Part shown: positions 37,498 through 48,669 of the stretch, in pieces | How positions within the stretch are numbered: position 1 is the first letter of the stretch | How the letters are laid out: the number at the start of each line of letters is the position of its first letter | From: Azorinus chamasolen | Taxonomy: Eukaryota; Mollusca; Bivalvia; Cardiida; Solecurtidae | NCBI GenBank assembly: GCA_963576725.1 | Contig: OY755242.1 | Span: 29,686,725-29,750,724 of the forward strand | Reading direction: 5' to 3' | DNA: 64,000 nt | Position numbers and translations under genes: made by a program | Notes under the pieces: model-generated | What the model was told of the DNA's origin: nothing | The model's input: the letters and a program-made list of their open reading frames with translations, nothing else | Databases searched by the model: none

Positions 37498-39348
37498 AGT
37501 ATGTCGAATAATTCATGCCCAAACTTCATGCCTATTGATTTTATCATTGTTCTCGTGCAGACAATGATTTTCCATTTTCACACATATCACACTTTTACCG
37601 TTCAGAAAAATTATGGAACTACAGATGTTATTTTTGTTTTGAATTCACTAATTGAAAGCACATTTAGGAATAAGAAAAAATTGTATTGTTGTTTTATTGA
37701 TTTTAAAAAAGCATATGATCTCGTTGATAGAAATAGCCTCTGGTTAAACTAATCAATTAAGGTATAGATGGTAAGTTGTTTTCGATAATTCGATCTATGT
37801 ACGAATCCATTAAATTGTGCGTTAAACATATGAATACATTGTCAAACTGTTTTCAAAAGCGACGTTGGATTATTGCAAGGGGAAGTAACCTCACCTATAA
37901 TGTTCTCCATTTTCCTGAATGATATTGAATTTCACCTACAGCAAGATCTTAACTCTGGTATAACTTTTGACCAGTTGTCTATATACCTTTTGGCGTTTGC
38001 CGATGATGCTGTTATATTTTCAGATACAAAGGAAGGCCTTCAAATGTCTTTAAACAATTTAGAATCATATTGTAACAAGTGGGGCCTTACTGTAAATGTA
38101 GACAAAACAAAGATTGTTGTTTTCAGAAAAGGGGGAACTTTGGGTCAGGACAACCAATGGACATATGCAGGAAATATTATAGAAATTGTAAACAGTTTTA
38201 ATTATCTTGGTTTGGTAGTTTCATGCGGAGGGTCTTTTATGCAAGCAACAAATACATTGGCAGACAAAGGACTTAGAGCTATGCATGCACTTTTTAATAT
38301 CACAAAGGATACCGTAGTCTCGATAGATATAATGTTTAATCTATTTGATGCATATGTATTGCCTGTCCTTAATTATAGCTGTGAAGTTTGGGGTTTTGCG
38401 AAAGCTGAGAATATCGAAAGAATACATAGAAAGTTTTGTAAATGGCTGTTAAATGTTAAAGTAGCTACCAATTCGCTGTCTTTGTATGCAGAATTAGGCC
38501 GGTTTCCGTTATATGTAAACAGACATGTAAGAATAATTAAGTTTTGGTTAAAGTTTTATTCTGTAAAATACGACAATTGCATATTAAAGTCAATAATTGA
38601 CACGCAGAGAAGAGATATAGAAGAATTCGACGGAGTTGTAAATTGGTCATCAAAAGTACGTGATCTACTGTGTAATTCAGGTTTCGCGGAGATATGGGTC
38701 TTTCCCAGATCAGTTTGTTTTAAATCATTTATTCCTATTCTTAAGTCCCGATTAAAAGATATGTACATTACCGGTTGGTATGAAAGTGTTAATTCAAGCA
38801 CATCTTTATCTATGTATAAGGAACTTAAAACATCTTTTGAGCTGTCTGATTATCTAGCCTTGCTCCATATACCCAAATACCGAAATACCATCGCTCAAAT
38901 AAGATTACCGTCACACAAACTTCTAATTGAAACAGATAGACACAGGAATATAGAAAGAAACCAAAGAATATGCCCTTATTGCACATTAAATGATACAGAA
39001 GATGAGTATCACGTCATATTAATTTGTCCGAAATATGGTAATTTTAGAAAACAGTATACATGTATTCAGAAATATTATTGGCAGCGACCAAGCATGTTTA
39101 AACTACATGTAATTTAGCTGTTAAGTAGTAATAAGACAACAATTCTCACTAGATTAACAATATCTTGTTATAAGAGTTTTAAATACAGGGATACTTTAAT
39201 GAACTCGTTATAATCACGTTAATGATTTACACTCTCACATCCATCATGTACTTTATGTTTATGTTTTTCTCGTTTTTTTTCCGTTGCATGCACATGTACA
39301 TGTATGTTTGTATGGTGATGAGCTGTTATGCTTAAACCGAAATAAACT
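37498..39348 (+). mobile_element. 5'-truncated LINE with a pentanucleotide 3' tail
   Basis: Reverse-transcriptase coding remnants (about 37590-39117) are followed by about 230 bases of 3' UTR ending CCGAAATAAACTATGTTATG, which passes straight into the TATGT array. No endonuclease domain. The related LINE at 53215-55748 ends in the same motif (three ATGTT units on its own strand), so the short tandem tail belongs to the element. Confidence 0.8.
37590..39117 (+). pseudogene. LINE reverse transcriptase, broken frame
   Basis: 37501-37752 carries the end of the finger region and motif A (CCFIDFKKAYDLVDR). After a frameshifted stretch 37873-39117 carries motif B (LQGEVTSPIMFSIFLND, partly in the other frame), motif C (LLAFADDAVIF), the thumb (WGLTVNVDKTKIVVFRKGG) and the C-terminal CPYC...H...C knuckle. 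The catalytic FADD is kept. At least two frame disruptions lie at about 37753-37872. N-terminal RT and endonuclease are missing. Same family as 53721-55583. Probably inactive. Confidence 0.85.
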
Positions 39349-39772
39349 ATGTTATGTTATGTTATGTTATGTTATGTTATGTTATGTTATGTTATGTTAT
39401 GTTATGTTATGTTATGTTATGTTATGTTATGTTATGTTATGTTATGTTATGTTATGTTATGTTATGTTATGTTATGTTATGTTATGTTATGTTATGTTAT
39501 GTTATGTTATGTTATGTTATGTTATGTTATGTTATGTTATGTTATGTTATGTTATGTTATGTTATGTTATGTTATGTTATGTTATGTTATGTTATGTTAT
39601 GTCATGTCATGTCATGTCATGTCATGTCATGTCATGTCATGTCATGTCATGTCATGTCATGTCATGTCATGTCATGTCATGTCATGTCATGTCATGTTAT
39701 GTTATGTTATGTTATGTTATGTTATGTTATGTTATGTTATGTTATGTTATGTTTATGTTATGTTATGTTATG
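39345..39772. repeat. (TATGT)n array with an internal (CATGT)n block
   Basis: About 50 units of the ATGTT phase, then 19 units of GTCAT (39601-39695), then about 15 more ATGTT units with one interruption. It grew from the LINE tail. Three overlapping Met/Leu/Cys/Tyr/Val open frames across it are meaningless. Confidence 0.95.
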
Positions 39773-39780
39773 TTACACAC

Positions 39781-39850
<70 letters not shown>
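39773..39850. repeat. (CACG)n and (CA)n repeat at the zinc-finger stop
   Basis: About 45 bases of CACG units then about 25 of CA units, ending a few bases from the stop codon of the next gene. Confidence 0.92.
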
Positions 39851-39853
39851 CAC

Positions 39854-40981
39854 CTATAAGGGTTGCTCCCCTGTGTGTATTCCCGTGTGCCTTATTAAAC
39901 GTCTTCGATCAGAAAACGATCTATCACACACTACACAGTTGTAAGGTGTCTCTCCAGTATGTATTCTCCTGTGTGTTACTAAACTGAATTTATTGGTAAA
40001 TGATTTTTCACACACATCACAGTTGAAGTTGTAAAGCCTCTCTTCTGTATGTATTCTCGTGTGCGTGAGTAAATTGCCTTGCTGAGTGAATGACTTTCCA
40101 CACACATCACACGTGTAAGGCCGCTCTCCTGTATGTATTCTCGTGTGCGTGAGTAAAGTGCTCTGTTCAGTAAATGACTTTCCACACACATCACACGTGT
40201 AAGGCCTCTCTCCTGTATGTATTCTCATGTGCGTGAGTAAATTGCGCTGTTCAGTAAATGACTTTCCACACGCATCACATGTGTAAGGCCTCTCTCCTGT
40301 ATGTATTCTCGTGTGCGTGAGTAAACTGCCTTGCTGAGTGAATGACTTTCCACACACATCACACTTGTAAGGCCTCTCTCCTGTATGTATTCTCGTGTGC
40401 CTGACTAAATTGCGCTGTTCAGTAAATGTCTTTGCACATGCATCACACTTGTAAGGTCTCTCTCCTGTATGTATTCTTGTGTGCTTGAGTAAATTGCCTT
40501 GCTGAGTGAATGACTCTCCACACGCATCACACTTGTAAGGCCTCTCTCCTGTATGTATTCTTGTGTGCGTGAGTAAACTGCCTTGCTCAGTGAATAACTT
40601 TCCACACACATCACACTTGTAAGGCCTCTCTCCTGTATGTATTCTTTTGTGTTTGAGTAAATTGCCTTGCTGAGTGAATGACTCTCCACACACATCACAC
40701 TTGTAAGGTCTCTCTCCTGTATGTATTCTTGTGTGCTTGAGTAAACTGCCTTGCTGAGTGAATAACTTTCCACACACATCACACTTGTAAGGCCTCTCTC
40801 CTGTATGTATTCTTGTGTGCACGAGTAAACTGCCTTGGTGAGTAAATGACTTTCCACACATATCGCACTTGTAAGGCCTCTCTCCTGTATGTATTCTCGT
40901 GTGCGTAACTAGAAGAGATAGATGTTTAAATGATTTCCCACACACGTCACACTTGTTAGGCATCTCTCTTATGTGTACCAT
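39854..40981 (-). CDS. C2H2 zinc-finger protein, 13 fingers (U2 paralog)
   Basis: 375 residues, 13 complete fingers with TGERPY linkers; finger 12 has a two-residue insertion before its first cysteine (YNFNCDVC), also seen in U4 but not U1. Recognition helices differ from U1 in at least six fingers (for example TEQGSLLTH against TRQSSLLKH in finger 5 and TQQGNLLTH against TEKCNLLRH in finger 11), while linkers and C/H positions are the same. No effector domain is visible in this frame. Degraded fingers continue upstream (40982-41090). The first 217 residues recur as a truncated copy at 46128-46781. Confidence 0.85.
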   Translation of the reverse strand: MVHIREMPNKCDVCGKSFKHLSLLVTHTRIHTGERPYKCDMCGKSFTHQGSLLVHTRIHTGERPYKCDVCGKLFTQQGSLLKHTRIHTGERPYKCDVCGESFTQQGNLLKHKRIHTGERPYKCDVCGKLFTEQGSLLTHTRIHTGERPYKCDACGESFTQQGNLLKHTRIHTGERPYKCDACAKTFTEQRNLVRHTRIHTGERPYKCDVCGKSFTQQGSLLTHTRIHTGERPYTCDACGKSFTEQRNLLTHMRIHTGERPYTCDVCGKSFTEQSTLLTHTRIHTGERPYTCDVCGKSFTQQGNLLTHTRIHTEERLYNFNCDVCEKSFTNKFSLVTHRRIHTGETPYNCVVCDRSFSDRRRLIRHTGIHTGEQPL

Positions 40982-41490
40982 CGTATTTCTGAGTAGATTT
41001 GATAGCCGGTTAAATGTATCTTTCCTGTATATACACTCACGTGCTGTACTGGATTTGCCTTCCTTGGTTTCAAAGTCACTTTCTCACTATATAGCCTCTA
41101 TCTGTCTTCGAAGTCACTATGTACATCAATGTTAAATATAATGCCATATAAATGTGCCTCTTAAAACCGCTATTGTTAACTGACTTAGATCCCTCAACTA
41201 CTGCCACGAAGAAATTGACAGTTTGATATGTACGCATTCTTATCATTATTATGAATAATTATCACCTTTAAAGGTGTCTACGTGCCATCTCACTGGTGAT
41301 ACAAATCCCCTTTCAACCGAAACAGTTTGTTCTGTATCTGTCAAGGGTGTGTGATAAACAGCTGATTAACCATTTGACACATGGATATTCATACAGGAAA
41401 TAATTACATCATGAATATTAATAAGACTAATTCATTATAATAGCATATGGACACACGAAGTTTTGTCCATGACAGAAACTGCAGTACCAT
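40982..41490. other. Upstream of the zinc-finger gene; no further exon recognised
   Basis: The first 110 bases are degraded fingers (as in U1). The rest is AT-rich. Around 41175-41270 lies the short sequence that occupies the place of the 1.9 kb TTAA element of U1. Confidence 0.5.
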
Positions 41491-41492
41491 AA

Positions 41493-42356
41493 TGTCAACT
41501 ATTTGATGCATTTGTTGGATCTATTCTCAGTTATTCGTGCGAAGTATGGGGTTTTGGAAAAGCAAAGGCAATTGAACGTGTGCACCTCAAATTTTGTAAA
41601 ACTGTATTACAAGTTCGCAAGTCTACTTCCACTAATGGGGTGTATGGAGAACTTGGAAGATATCCCCTATATGTATCACGATTTGTACGAATTGTTAAAT
41701 ATTGGTGTAAAAATGTCAGCTCAGAAAATATATTAATCAGAACATTGTATAATTTGCTTTTACATGATTGTGATAATGGTAGTGTAAACTGGGCAAGTAA
41801 TATCAAATACCTACTGGAAGTTTATGGATTTGCATATGTATGGTATAACCCATTCGATGTTGACCTAAACCACTTTCATAAAGTTTTTAAATCAAGAGTT
41901 ACAGACGTGTTTATCCAACAATGGAAAAACGATATAGAAACCAGTAGCTCTCTACATTTATATAAGAATTATAAACTGTCATTTGGCTTGGAAAAATATC
42001 TAAACATTTTGCCCAAAAAACAGAGAGCTACTTTTACTAGGTTCAGGCTCTTAGTGAATAGTTTGAGAATAGTTACTGGTAGATACTTTCAAAATAGAGA
42101 GAATCGTAATATGCGGCTTTGCACCTTTTGTCAATGTTCAGATATTGAAGATGAATATCATTTCTTACTTGTCTGTCCAGTCTATAAAGAAATACGTAAA
42201 CAGTATATAAGTTGGTACTACTATAGGCGTCCAAGTGTATTTAAATTTACTGAACTGATGAACTGCACACAACTCTCGGTTATGAAAAGGTTATCTAAAT
42301 TTGTGTATGAAGCATTTATGTTGCGTAAATCTCTAAGTAATAACAATGGATTTTGA
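41493..42356 (+). pseudogene. LINE reverse-transcriptase thumb/C-terminal fragment (U2)
   Basis: One open frame from QLFDAFVGSILSYSCEVWGF through YGELGRYPLYVSRFVRIVKY to the C-terminal CTFCQCSDIEDEYHFLLVC and a stop. It aligns with the second half of the RT at 53721-55583 (YGELGRYPLY is shared) and lacks the palm. Its open frame despite truncation, and near identity in three units, reflect recent copying rather than proven function. It replaced the core of a TTAA-MITE that is whole in U1 (30652-30793). Confidence 0.85.
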
Positions 42357-42402
42357 TATACATACTGATGTTAACAAGCGTTTACATGAAGGAACGGGTT
42401 AA

Positions 42403-42645
42403 CCCTTTACCTGATAGAAGCGGCTTTTAGCGTGTTTGATTTATTCCTCGCTGAAGAAAATAGTTCAAATTCATACAGTCATGAACATATTGCATAATAA
42501 ATATTTTCTATATCCTAGTAGGTGGTAGCTTAAAGCAGGCTGAAAGTAAAGCAGAATGCGCCTCAAGGCGCATTCTGCTTTACTTTCAACCTGCTTTAAG
42601 TGGTCATATGTCTTCAAAACTAGAAACAGGCTATTGGGTAAAGGG
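42403..42645. mobile_element. T4 MITE (U2), vacant site known
   Basis: TTAA (42399-42402, 42646-42649). Ends CCCTTTACC and GGTAAAGGG. P-type hairpin CTTAAAGCAGGCTGAAAGTA with centre GCGCCTCAAGGCGC. U1 has one TTAA and no insert at 30794-30797. Opposite in orientation to 8378-8621. Confidence 0.93.
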
Positions 42646-42869
42646 TTAAACAAATGATTATGCAATAAAGTATGACCAGATACAATGTATGAACCATTTA
42701 CCTCATACATATTCATGTTCAAGACTATTTATTATGGGCCCCTATTATGAATAATAAATGAGTTTATTCTTGTATCAGACATGTAAAATAAGGACATTTA
42801 TAACTATGGCATACAGTAGAGATTTTATATTTATGTAACAGATAAGAAAACAACAGATCATTATTATAC

Positions 42870-44564
42870 ATATATAATCGTTTATTTATTCCGGATCATC
42901 TATTTGGAACAGCCTGCCTTATCATGTGAAAAATGCCAGTTCGGTTATTCAATTCAAAAAATTGTATTTACAGTCGACAAAGCTAAACGATTAATACATC
43001 TTCAGTATTATAGTTCTTTCACAAAACAGATATGTGTTTCAATTTCACCCCTATTCTTGACATTTATTCACAAGTTAACTGTTATTTAGAAGTTCCTCTG
43101 AAGGCTCTTCACTGTTTGTCTTTGTTCTTATTCTGCAAAAGGTGTGGATCCTGATTTATGGAGAAGTGATTGCCAAATCTTTATAGTCAGGGTCTTTACT
43201 GTTTGTGGCACATCTTCTGGTTTTTAAATAGCCTCCCTTGATGTGATTTATAACAGATTGCCTGTTTTGTGTGAGATATGACATATTGTAGCAAACCGGG
43301 TGGTCTCTGACCGGAGGACTCCAATCTGGGTCCTATTAACAGGGCCTACAATGTTTGCTGTATTCTACTGTTGTTAATGGTCTTGTTGCCAGTGTTTTAT
43401 GTTAAGACACAGATCTATTATACCTTTATAATATCTCTTCAATCGTACTATGAGTTTGGTGTTGATTTCATTTATGTATATCTATATGACTTTGCTAATG
43501 TACCAATCTTGCACTCTTTTATTATCGCAAAATTCAATAAAAAAAAATCTGTTAATTCGTAAACTCGGCAAAGTCTAGTTCGGGGCATAAGTTTATATTG
43601 CTTCTCCTCCGATGAATATTTACTAGCCAAATTCTTGTATATACAGAGGATGAGAAACAAACTAGTTTTAGTGCAACATTCGACCTGTATTTGGATATTA
43701 CTTGTCTTACATATCCGTGTATCTGTAATTCTGTGCAGCATTCTACGCATGGATCTGGTATTTAAGGTGTTTCGTCCATGATTGGTTTTTGGATTTCCGC
43801 CGACTTCCGTGGGTGTACGGGGACGGTGTTTGGGACGTGCTCGGTTGTTTTCGTGGAATTTTCGCGGCCGCGAGAATGCCCGAGGACGTCCAGGGTCGGC
43901 CCGGGCACTTGCTCGTGGCGAAATCAGTTATGGATGTTAAACATCTTTTGACGGCGTCTGATTTGCGTCATCTGATTACGTAATATATTCACGTCATGGA
44001 TGACGTATGCATTCGCGTCATAAGCACTTGGCAATGGTATAATATTAATAAAATTAATGGAATTCCCAGAGTTTAAAAATAGTCCTGAAAATTCATGACG
44101 TCATTTATCCATGTCATCTTTTGCTGACACAGTCTATGTACATGATGCAGTTTGTCACTGATATCGTTAGTTCTAATCGATCTAAATCGTCAACTCGGTG
44201 AAATGGGGTTGCATTTACCTATGAATTCCACATGCAGCCTTTTTGCACCAGAGCCAACGATTTTTGAATTTCAATTTCTATTTCCCATTGCAAGCAATGC
44301 AGATCCTGATGAGAGGGATCCTACAGGAACTCACTCATCCGGGTCTACACTGTGTGTTGTAAAAATTGTGCTTAGCACATAATGGATTACACTCAGATCT
44401 GTTTATCACCAGTGCAAGGTTGGTGTCTATGCAAAATTATTATGAAAGCATTACAAATTGTATATATGTAATTGTATATATGTTTTCTCTCTGTTTGAGG
44501 GCCTCATGGAAGATTGGTCATAACCAAATGAGTACTCTTGTTAAATAAAGTCTTTATTATTATT
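42870..44564 (+). mobile_element. 5'-truncated LINE with a (TTA)n tail (U2)
   Basis: Flanked by ATTATTATAC (42860-42869 and 44565-44574); U1/U2 have this once at 30995-31004 with no insert. It starts with the C-terminal end of a CR1/Jockey-type RT (SGSSIWNSLPYHVKNASSV then FKKLYLQSTKLND and a stop, about 42890-42991). The tail GTTAAATAAAGTCTTTATTA is followed by the ATT repeat. The long middle carries worn MITE cores and a GC-rich patch. Confidence 0.82.
43770..44000 (+). other. GC-rich patch with a 64-codon open frame (U2)
   Basis: In an otherwise AT-rich region about 43785-43980 is clearly GC-richer (GTGTACGGGGACGGTG, GCGGCCGCGAGAATGCCC). The open frame MDFRRLPWVYG...LRHLIT has no family I recognise. 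All three copies are nearly identical, but so is the surrounding DNA, so conservation says nothing about coding. Confidence 0.35.
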
Positions 44565-45185
44565 ATTATTATACAGGAGCTCAGCTGGGTCCAAATGTAA
44601 AAAATTGCGAAAATTTAAAAGAGTTACCTTTCTTCGGTTACTCGGACATTGTCCCTTTGGCTGGTAGAAACGGGTTGACAAACATGATTGAGTCAGTAGG
44701 GTCGTCTGATCTGGATCCACTCTGTTTGCTTATTAAATTATATTGATCTAGATCATTCTATTAGTTTCTGCAATGGCAACACTTTTCTTCTGTTCATATA
44801 TAAAACAGGGTTAAGATTATACAAGTACAGTAAAGTCTGTTTAAAACCTTTCCTTCATATAAACGTCTTTTCACGCATTTGCATACAGAATAGACCCAGA
44901 TCAGAGACTCCTATAGGAGCAACAACAGATCCATCCACTGGCAGACCGACCGACCGCCTGAGACTGATCCGACTGCTCCTTCATTTTTTTAAAAACAAAA
45001 GTTGATTATCTATTCATATTTTCAAAATATGAGTATGGCTCACTGGATGTCGGATCTTGATCCAAAGCATACCGTCATAGCTTCAGTTTTGCACCAATGT
45101 TATAAAAATTGAGTCTGATTTCATTCTTAAAAGTAAAACGTGACCAATCAGATACTTGTCATTGAAACCAGACTCAAATGAACTA

Positions 45186-45385
45186 CAGTAAAACCTCTCT
45201 TAACCGGAATACTAGTAGAGGAAAATTCTGATATTTTAGGCAGGTGACTGCTTAATGCAGGGTGAAAGTCATGCAGAAAGCTCCTCTAGCTTTCTGCATG
45301 ACTTCCATCCTGCAATAAGCTGTCACCTGTCTCCACGACCGATATTTATACTAAAATTAACGTCCGGTTAAGAGGGTTTTTACTG
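45186..45385. mobile_element. P-type MITE (U3)
   Basis: TA, CAGTAAAACCTCTCTTAACC ... hairpin GGTGACTGCTTAATGCAGGG, centre GCTCCTCTAGC, right end GAGGGTTTTTACTG. The same element is at 50986-51185 and 63506-63705. Confidence 0.8.
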
Positions 45386-45844
45386 TTTTTTATAACATTG
45401 GGCCAGTGTGTGACACACTGAAGGTTAACATGCAACTGCAAGTAAGATTAGCATTTAATAACACCTCTTAAAAAATAATCTAAGCACTGCTGTTAACACC
45501 CCCTCAATATTATCCTTTACATATGAGTCTTTCAACTGCTTTGCAAACAGAGTAGACTCAGATCAGACGGCTTATGTGGGATCTGTCCGATCAGGTTCTG
45601 CTCTGTGCGATTATGATATAATATACATATAGATCTGATTCAACAGTTTCTGTCACGATAAAGCATCCCCTGCTCACAGTACCATTAATAAGTAGTATTC
45701 ACGATGTCACTGTTCTTACGTGAATATTCGTGGAATGAGGCTTATGGCTATGTAAACAATGTAGAGACAGTTCGATTACAGTTCGATTACAGGATGCTAA
45801 ACGCGGCTTTTAACAAGGTTTGAGTTATTCTTCTTTAGTTACGA

Positions 45845-45952
45845 AAATTGAACAGTATTAGAGGGCTAGAGTAAACAGACTCAATTAGAGGGCTAGAGTA
45901 AACTGACTCAATTAGAGGGCTTGAGTAATCAGACTCAATTAGTAAACAGACT
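45845..45952. repeat. 25 bp minisatellite, short allele (U3)
   Basis: About four units of ATTAGAGGGCTAGAGTAAAC plus AGACTCA. It is cut by the junction with the 197 bp orphan segment. Confidence 0.88.
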
Positions 45953-46149
45953 CCATAGGTGTCGCATAATCGGATCTTACAACAGAAGTTATCATAAGCT
46001 TTCAAACTTTATTAATAAACATAGAATAGAACTGAATGATGTTCAGTTTAAGCAATACAGCTCACAACAATACATATAAAAGTAAAAAACAAATATTACA
46101 TGTATTACATTGTTTAATTCAATGTCATCATGATGCCTTATAAATATTT
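45953..46149. repeat. Orphan copy of 35782-35978 between two breakpoints
   Basis: Left junction inside the minisatellite, right junction at TTT shared with the zinc-finger sequence TTTCCACACAC. Identical to the U2 source as far as compared. Confidence 0.88.
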
Positions 46150-46781
46150 CCACACACATCACACTTGTAAGGCCTCTCTCCTGTATGTATTCTCGTGTGC
46201 CTGACTAAATTGCGCTGTTCAGTAAATGTCTTTGCACATGCATCACACTTGTAAGGTCTCTCTCCTGTATGTATTCTTGTGTGCTTGAGTAAATTGCCTT
46301 GCTGAGTGAATGACTCTCCACACGCATCACACTTGTAAGGCCTCTCTCCTGTATGTATTCTTGTGTGCGTGAGTAAACTGCCTTGCTCAGTGAATAACTT
46401 TCCACACACATCACACTTGTAAGGCCTCTCTCCTGTATGTATTCTTTTGTGTTTGAGTAAATTGCCTTGCTGAGTGAATGACTCTCCACACACATCACAC
46501 TTGTAAGGTCTCTCTCCTGTATGTATTCTTGTGTGCTTGAGTAAACTGCCTTGCTGAGTGAATAACTTTCCACACACATCACACTTGTAAGGCCTCTCTC
46601 CTGTATGTATTCTTGTGTGCACGAGTAAACTGCCTTGGTGAGTAAATGACTTTCCACACATATCGCACTTGTAAGGCCTCTCTCCTGTATGTATTCTCGT
46701 GTGCGTAACTAGAAGAGATAGATGTTTAAATGATTTCCCACACACGTCACACTTGTTAGGCATCTCTCTTATGTGTACCAT
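46128..46781 (-). pseudogene. Truncated C2H2 zinc-finger copy, 7 fingers (U3)
   Basis: The first seven fingers are identical to U2. Finger 8 breaks after CDVCG, where the reading frame passes into the orphan non-coding segment and ends NIYKAS. Upstream sequence is the same as in U2. A shortened protein could still bind DNA, but a fusion of this kind is more likely a pseudogene. Confidence 0.85.
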
Positions 46782-47292
46782 CGTATTTCTGAGTAGATTT
46801 GATAGCCGGTTAAATGTATCTTTCCTGTATATACACTCACGTGCTGTACTGGATTTGCCTTCCTTGGTTTCAAAGTCACTTTCTCACTATATAGCCTCTA
46901 TCTGTCTTCGAAGTCACTATGTACATCAATGTTAAATATAATGCCATATAAATGTGCCTCTTAAAACCGCTATTGTTAACTGACTTAGATCCCTCAACTA
47001 CTGCCACGAAGAAATTGACAGTTTGATATGTACGCATTCTTATCATTATTATGAATAATTATCACCTTTAAAGGTGTCTACGTGCCATCTCACTGGTGAT
47101 ACAAATCCCCTTTCAACCGAAACAGTTTGTTCTGTATCTGTCAAGGGTGTGTGATAAACAGCTGATTAACCATTTGACACATGGATATTCATACAGGAAA
47201 TAATTACATCATGAATATTAATAAGACTAATTCATTATAATAGCATATGGACACACGAAGTTTTGTCCATGACAGAAACTGCAGTACCATAA

Positions 47293-48156
47293 TGTCAACT
47301 ATTTGATGCATTTGTTGGATCTATTCTCAGTTATTCGTGCGAAGTATGGGGTTTTGGAAAAGCAAAGGCAATTGAACGTGTGCACCTCAAATTTTGTAAA
47401 ACTGTATTACAAGTTCGCAAGTCTACTTCCACTAATGGGGTGTATGGAGAACTTGGAAGATATCCCCTATATGTATCACGATTTGTACGAATTGTTAAAT
47501 ATTGGTGTAAAAATGTCAGCTCAGAAAATATATTAATCAGAACATTGTATAATTTGCTTTTACATGATTGTGATAATGGTAGTGTAAACTGGGCAAGTAA
47601 TATCAAATACCTACTGGAAGTTTATGGATTTGCATATGTATGGTATAACCCATTCGATGTTGACCTAAACCACTTTCATAAAGTTTTTAAATCAAGAGTT
47701 ACAGACGTGTTTATCCAACAATGGAAAAACGATATAGAAACCAGTAGCTCTCTACATTTATATAAGAATTATAAACTGTCATTTGGCTTGGAAAAATATC
47801 TAAACATTTTGCCCAAAAAACAGAGAGCTACTTTTACTAGGTTCAGGCTCTTAGTGAATAGTTTGAGAATAGTTACTGGTAGATACTTTCAAAATAGAGA
47901 GAATCGTAATATGCGGCTTTGCACCTTTTGTCAATGTTCAGATATTGAAGATGAATATCATTTCTTACTTGTCTGTCCAGTCTATAAAGAAATACGTAAA
48001 CAGTATATAAGTTGGTACTACTATAGGCGTCCAAGTGTATTTAAATTTACTGAACTGATGAACTGCACACAACTCTCGGTTATGAAAAGGTTATCTAAAT
48101 TTGTGTATGAAGCATTTATGTTGCGTAAATCTCTAAGTAATAACAATGGATTTTGA
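47293..48156 (+). pseudogene. LINE reverse-transcriptase fragment (U3)
   Basis: Same open frame as 41493-42356; the predicted 258-residue stretch from the first internal ATG is unchanged. Confidence 0.85.
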
Positions 48157-48202
48157 TATACATACTGATGTTAACAAGCGTTTACATGAAGGAACGGGTT
48201 AA

Positions 48203-48445
48203 CCCTTTACCTGATAGAAGCGGCTTTTAGCGTGTTTGATTTATTCCTCGCTGAAGAAAATAGTTCAAATTCATACAGTCATGAACATATTGCATAATAA
48301 ATATTTTCTATATCCTAGTAGGTGGTAGCTTAAAGCAGGCTGAAAGTAAAGCAGAATGCGCCTCAAGGCGCATTCTGCTTTACTTTCAACCTGCTTTAAG
48401 TGGTCATATGTCTTCAAAACTAGAAACAGGCTATTGGGTAAAGGG
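48203..48445. mobile_element. T4 MITE (U3)
   Basis: Copy of 42403-42645 within the 5.6 kb repeat, with the same TTAA flanks. Confidence 0.9.
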
Positions 48446-48669
48446 TTAAACAAATGATTATGCAATAAAGTATGACCAGATACAATGTATGAACCATTTA
48501 CCTCATACATATTCATGTTCAAGACTATTTATTATGGGCCCCTATTATGAATAATAAATGAGTTTATTCTTGTATCAGACATGTAAAATAAGGACATTTA
48601 TAACTATGGCATACAGTAGAGATTTTATATTTATGTAACAGATAAGAAAACAACAGATCATTATTATAC

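Larger units (their letters stand above)
31037..44606. repeat. Segmental duplication unit U2
   Basis: Follows the order of U1. Private content includes a LINE plus pentanucleotide tail (37498-39772) upstream of the zinc-finger 3' end. Its last part (LINE fragment, T4, LINE tail) is shared with U3 and U4. Confidence 0.85.
40347..45942. repeat. 5.6 kb direct repeat, left copy
   Basis: Matches 46147-51742 with an offset of 5800 and only scattered single-base differences (for example at 42945/48745 and near 43539/49339). A third copy with offsets 18290-18320 runs from 58145 to the window end. Confidence 0.93.

Noticed and set aside
37498..39117. Retrovirus or LTR element
   Set aside because: No LTRs, protease, integrase or envelope; RT motifs, C-terminal knuckle and tandem tail are of non-LTR type.
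39284..39987. Three overlapping open frames of 190-210 codons
   Set aside because: They are translations of the TATGT/CATGT and CA repeats in three phases and have no coding basis.
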